Virus record (IMG/VR): IMGVR_UViG_3300046791_000392 | Location: 1 to 63,602 of that record | From: a virus | DNA length: 63,602 bases | Direction: 5' to 3' (one strand) | Part shown: piece by piece, positions 60,408 through 63,602 of the stretch | Numbering within the stretch: position 1 is the stretch's first letter | How the letters are laid out: each line of letters opens with the position of its first letter | Program-made: the position numbers and the translations under genes | The notes under the pieces: model-generated | Databases searched by the model: none | Seen by the model: the letters and a program-made list of their open reading frames with translations, nothing else | Told to the model about the DNA's origin: nothing

Positions 60408-60631
60408 TCGCCGTTGGGCCGCGCGATGGCGCGGATCGCCCACATGAAGCCGGTCTGGATCTCGGTCTTCGCGATGGCGGCGGACCGTGCGTTGACGCCG
60501 GGTGTGTTGTGCACTTCCTGGACGAGCGCGAGCACGTCCTTCTCGCACGCCTTGAGCTTGTTCATGATCGCGATCTCTTCCGTCGAGAGATCGCGATACC
60601 CGGAAATCTGCTTGTGCTGATTGTCCACCAT
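60404..60631 (-). CDS. acb2: Acb2-like anti-CBASS cyclic nucleotide sponge
   Basis: 75 residues; AGGGAG 8 nt before the ATG. Fits the Acb2/Tad1-hairpin family: HKQISGYRDLSTEEIAIMNKLK near the start, a second helix, and TEIQTGFMWAIRAIARP near the end. Y12 and K27 align with the ligand-contacting Tyr11 and Lys26 that I recall for Acb2. Acb2 binds cyclic di- and trinucleotides made by CBASS and related defences and stops effector activation. Sits in the accessory block between terminase and portal, with an amber-interrupted gene directly upstream. Confidence 0.85.
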   Translation of the reverse strand: MVDNQHKQISGYRDLSTEEIAIMNKLKACEKDVLALVQEVHNTPGVNARSAAIAKTEIQTGFMWAIRAIARPNGE

Positions 60632-60828
60632 CAGATCACTCCCTTCTTGAGGGCGAGCCATGCCGGCATCGTCCATGTGTTGTTCTCGTCGTCGCTGCCG
60701 TAGCCCTGCTCGACCTGCGACTTGGGAAACTAGATCTCCTCGCCGCCCTCGACGCGCAACAGCACGGCGGCGTCGGTTTCACGAACCAGCTGTCCCCAGA
60801 TCTCGACGGTGTCATGCGAGGTGGTCAT
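60631..60828 (-). pseudogene. Conserved small gene split by in-frame amber
   Basis: Begins MTTSHDTVEIWGQLVRE after a textbook CCTGGAG ribosome site. After 32 codons a TAG (60732-60730) interrupts; in the same frame the sequence continues FPKSQVEQGYG...TWTMPAWLALKKGVI and ends at a TGA that overlaps the Acb2 start by one base. The joined product (64 residues plus the amber) looks like a widespread small phage protein whose motif reads WFPKSQ, so TAG probably stands for an original TGG. Nonsense mutation, sequencing error or suppression are all possible. Other genes here use TAG as a real stop. Confidence 0.72.
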
Positions 60829-62203
60829 CGACGTTCTCCAGGTCGCTGTCGCTGTCGCTGTCGTCGTAGGCATCGCTCGCTTCGCCAGGCTCGCGCATGT
60901 CGTTGAGCCGCGCCTCAAGACCCCTCGTATAGAGCCCGTCCTCGGGCACCAGCATCGGCGGCATCTCGCTCGCGGCCAGCATGAGCGCCGTCACGCAATC
61001 GTCGTACATGCCCATCGGCGAGGAGTACCTGACCTTGCCGGTGGGCAGGATATCGTAGGTGAACGCCTCAAGCTCGTTCCACAGGAACGAGATGTCCTTG
61101 GATGCTTCGGCGGTGACCGTGGGTGGAGGTATATGCATGGCGCCGCTCTCGATCAGGCTGGCGAGATTCTGCGTCATGAAGGCTTTTCGCTCGTTGGAAA
61201 ACTTCACGCCGGTCATCGGCACGCCGTCGCCGGCCATGGCCTCGTAAAGAACTTCGCCGGGGCCGGCGATGTCCATGACCATCTTGCCGCGATAGCGCGT
61301 GAGATAGTTTTTGATCCGCATCAGCATCGTGTGCCACGGAAGATCTTTGAAGCGCTCGAACCCGACGACCTTGTTGTTCTCGTCCAATGATAAGAGCACT
61401 GTCCAATCGGAATGCCGCCCGATGTCGATGCCCGTCCGGCAGTTCGCCGCCTGTGGGCGGAGCTTGCAATCCTGGGACCGGGCACGCATCGCGCTGAGTC
61501 CCTTGAACACCATGCCGCCGGTGTCGAGGAACTCGGCCATGAACTCCTGATTGAACATATCCTCGGGGAGTTCGAGCTTGAGCCGATCCAATTCCTCCAC
61601 GGGGATGTAGGGATTGTCATACGTGGAGAATCGGAAGCTCTTCCACATGTTGACGCGCCCGTCCTTGTCGTCCTTGTTCAGGCCGCGCAGATAGATCTTG
61701 TGAAACGCGTTCTTGCCCTTGGGCGTGCCGCTCAACCATGCCCAGCCCTGGCGGTCGATGAGCATCGCCGCGATAGGGCCTTCCCATAGCTCCATCAAGG
61801 CCCCTATGAGCCCGGCCTCGTTGATGATGATGCCGTCGTACTGCCCCGACCGAAGGTTGTCCGGCTGGTCGGCCGAGAAGAACGTGATCCGGTCGCCATT
61901 GATGAGGGTGACCTCCATCGGCGGCGTTCTGATCACCCCGTCTTTCGCTATGAGCTTTCCCGATTCGGCGAACTGCCGGAAGATCCGAAAGCTCTCCTTG
62001 CCCTGCGGGTTGTAGACGGGGTTCAGCCACGCGTAGAGCTTCTGACCCCTCGGGGAGATCTTCGAGAAGCACTCGATCAAGAGATTGATGCTGATCAAGT
62101 GGTCCTTGCCCCAGCGTCTCCCGCACACCAGCGTCTTGAAGCGATGATTGTCGCGCAGCACCTCCATCTGCGTGGGATGGACCTCGAAATTGAAATCAAG
62201 CAT
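60812..62203 (-). CDS. terL: Terminase large subunit
   Basis: 463 residues. ATPase: Walker A-like CGRRWGKD at 27-34, Walker B GIIINEAG with E129, SGTPKG at 158-163. Nuclease domain: D260 (GIDIGRHSD), D311 (MVMDIAG), D401/D402 (MYDDCVTALM). Acidic C-terminal tail with SDSDSDLENVDD. Drives DNA into the head at the portal and cuts the concatemer. Start by Met before the first conserved strand; 8-nt overlap with the upstream gene. Confidence 0.92.
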   Translation of the reverse strand: MLDFNFEVHPTQMEVLRDNHRFKTLVCGRRWGKDHLISINLLIECFSKISPRGQKLYAWLNPVYNPQGKESFRIFRQFAESGKLIAKDGVIRTPPMEVTLINGDRITFFSADQPDNLRSGQYDGIIINEAGLIGALMELWEGPIAAMLIDRQGWAWLSGTPKGKNAFHKIYLRGLNKDDKDGRVNMWKSFRFSTYDNPYIPVEELDRLKLELPEDMFNQEFMAEFLDTGGMVFKGLSAMRARSQDCKLRPQAANCRTGIDIGRHSDWTVLLSLDENNKVVGFERFKDLPWHTMLMRIKNYLTRYRGKMVMDIAGPGEVLYEAMAGDGVPMTGVKFSNERKAFMTQNLASLIESGAMHIPPPTVTAEASKDISFLWNELEAFTYDILPTGKVRYSSPMGMYDDCVTALMLAASEMPPMLVPEDGLYTRGLEARLNDMREPGEASDAYDDSDSDSDLENVDDHLA

Positions 62204-62447
62204 GGTCACCCGCCACTCCACGCAACGCCGACAACGCCGGCTCCGGATCTTCGACGGCGCCATCCCACGGCGCCGCCGCCGGCACCCGGGCCAGCGTGCG
62301 CAGCGCATGTCGCTTCAGCGTCATCGCGTCGGCGTTCATCGCCACGACATCGGCCAGTGCCGCCCTCAGCAATACCCTCTCCCGGCGAAGATTTTCGATC
62401 TCGCCCTGCATCAGCTGGCTGCGCCGGATGACGCTAATTCGCCCCAT
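62196..62447 (-). CDS. Small coiled-coil protein
   Basis: 83 residues, overlapping both neighbours slightly (8 and 14 nt). A helical, basic first half (QLMQGEIENLRRERVLLRAALADVVAMNADAMTLKRHALR) and a Pro/Ala end. Could be a terminase partner. Confidence 0.6.
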   Translation of the reverse strand: MGRISVIRRSQLMQGEIENLRRERVLLRAALADVVAMNADAMTLKRHALRTLARVPAAAPWDGAVEDPEPALSALRGVAGDHA

Positions 62448-63258
62448 CGGGTGTGTCCTTCTCTGGAAGATCGCGCGGCAGCGTATCACGGACGACCGTC
62501 GGATCGCCGGCCGGCGCATCGGGACCACCGGCCATGGCCTTCTCGACCACCTCGCCCAGGTTCATCGTGATCGGCGAGATCTGCCTTGCCGCGTTCGGGT
62601 GATTGGGCCCGCCAGCACGTAGTCTTGCGTCGGTGGGATCGCCGGCGCCGTCGGCATTGGTCACAGTATTCACCGTGATCTTTACTTGCCGGGCGTCGAT
62701 GTGGGTGCCCTTGCCAAGGCCGGGCCGGCCCTCGATGTCCATGTCGGTGATCGGCGGCAACAACCTATGGAGGATCAGGCCAGCAAGCTTTACCTGCGTA
62801 GCGGTCATCGCCGCCGCGTCGGGGATCATTTGCACCGGTCTTCCGCTCGGATCGATGATGGTGTACGGCTCGGCAAGGATGAACTTACCGATGCGATTTG
62901 CTATCTCCGGTAGGACTTTTGCGAGACTCGTCCTGAATGCATGCGATGCATCGAAAAACAACTCTACGTCTCCACGCGTAATGCGTGCGATATCTCCGGG
63001 CGGGGCGTTATCGCGCGTCATGGACGGCTGCGGGAGGTTTGGACGAAAATCCACGCCGTGCGCGCTGGCCGCAGCCTTGAGATTTGCGGTTGCCTCCTGG
63101 TGGGGAATACGCTTGCGGCTGTGCAACCGAGCGCCATCGGGGTACTCGGGCTGGGGGATATCGTTCTCGATGACACCGTAGGGTGCATCGGGAGCACGGA
63201 TATTCGCCGTGTTGGGCGGCTTATTCGGGTGCCGGTTGGTGGTGCGATGCGAGGACAT
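62434..63258 (-). CDS. Candidate terminase small subunit
   Basis: 274 residues with CAGGAACC upstream. Polar, Pro/Asn/Asp-rich N-terminus, a helical central region (FFDASHAFRTSLAKVLPEIANRIGKFIL) and an acidic tail. Position as first gene of the late operon, two genes before TerL, is the main argument; no HTH is clear. May instead be a packaging-region hypothetical. Confidence 0.45.
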   Translation of the reverse strand: MSSHRTTNRHPNKPPNTANIRAPDAPYGVIENDIPQPEYPDGARLHSRKRIPHQEATANLKAAASAHGVDFRPNLPQPSMTRDNAPPGDIARITRGDVELFFDASHAFRTSLAKVLPEIANRIGKFILAEPYTIIDPSGRPVQMIPDAAAMTATQVKLAGLILHRLLPPITDMDIEGRPGLGKGTHIDARQVKITVNTVTNADGAGDPTDARLRAGGPNHPNAARQISPITMNLGEVVEKAMAGGPDAPAGDPTVVRDTLPRDLPEKDTPDGAN

Positions 63259-63523
63259 GATGGGGTTCCTGTGAGTTGGGTGTGTAAGTGTGCGGCCGGG
63301 GGCCGATCCTGTCCATGGACAGGTCGTTGCGGGGTGGTAACGCGGTTCGACAGGAATTTCGATTCATATGAAAAATCAAAAAGTTAGAGGGTTCATTGGA
63401 AATTGGTCGGGGTGCCGGCGGCGAAAACCTCTTACTCACTCTTGCACCACCTCACAGCGCGCGGGCGGGGGGCCCCGCAGGCCGCTGTCAAGGTGCCCAA
63501 GGTTCCAAGACAGGGGCCTTCGC
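63259..63523. other. Right-end non-coding region
   Basis: No gene seen. An A/T-rich patch (63353-63412, with the palindrome TTCATATGAA at 63363-63372) could hold the late promoter, but I find no well-spaced -35/-10 pair. Beyond it is GC-rich sequence leading into the terminal repeat. Confidence 0.5.
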
Positions 63524-63602
63524 GGCCGGTCCATGGACAGTCCGCGCACAGCGCGGGCTGTCCATGGACCGGCAGGCCGCCCCCGGCAACCACGTAGCAC
63601 GC
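63524..63602 (+). repeat. Right copy of 79-nt terminal direct repeat
   Basis: 67 of 79 positions match 1-79 by eye. Contains a near-perfect palindrome (next entry). Confidence 0.75.
63525..63573. other. Long palindrome in right repeat
   Basis: Arms 63525-63547 and 63551-63573 pair over 23 bp with one T/G mismatch, loop ACA. Each arm carries GGTCCATGGAC, itself a short palindrome. Strong candidate for a protein-binding, termination or packaging site. Confidence 0.8.

Overview
The window reads as a nearly complete, GC-rich genome of a tailed double-stranded DNA phage, probably a podovirus. Evidence: T7-type tail tubular proteins A and B, a portal, scaffold and capsid block, a large terminase, a virion transglycosylase and a 3300-residue injected-type protein. 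No single-subunit RNA polymerase, complete integrase or free endolysin was recognised, so host RNA polymerase probably transcribes the genome. The host is most likely a GC-rich proteobacterium with an exosortase (PEP-CTERM) system, a Tat pathway and sigma-54. This is inferred from a phage gene that carries a PEP-CTERM tail and has a sigma-54-type promoter just upstream.

Layout. 1-624 is a structured non-coding left end. 625-5457 (+) holds a CobS/CobT-like AAA+/VWA pair and small coupled genes, ending at a strong terminator. 5518-9915 (-) holds RuvC, a D5-like helicase, a small protein and an archaeo-eukaryotic-type primase. 9916-10362 is a divergent control region with two promoter candidates, a terminator and a possible small RNA. 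10363-26760 (+) is a long early operon with overlapping starts and stops: SF2 helicase, many small proteins, a Cas4-like nuclease, family A DNA polymerase, dNMP kinase, DNA-binding proteins and an export cassette (PEP-CTERM protein, Tat-exported repeat protein). 63258-26781 (-) is the late region: terminase, a short accessory block with an Acb2-like anti-CBASS protein, portal, scaffold, capsid, tail, internal virion proteins, giant polyvalent protein, a tandem fibre array and small accessory proteins including an HlyC-like acyltransferase. One HNH endonuclease gene lies antisense at 27191-27715.

How the genes fit together. The primase, D5-like helicase, SF2 helicase, polymerase A, nuclease, RuvC and dNMP kinase form a self-sufficient replication and recombination set. 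The late operon builds the capsid and a short tail with a repeated, recombination-prone fibre cassette. Accessory genes point to interference with host defence (Acb2), host surface or export biology (PEP-CTERM, Tat) and protein remodelling (AAA+/VWA).

Sequence-scale oddities. The hexamer TGTCCA/TGGACA is very frequent throughout. The window begins and ends with an imperfect 79-nt direct repeat containing a long palindrome. A hairpin element with covarying stems follows both the CobS-like and CobT-like genes. A conserved small gene just upstream of the Acb2 homologue is cut by an in-frame amber codon.
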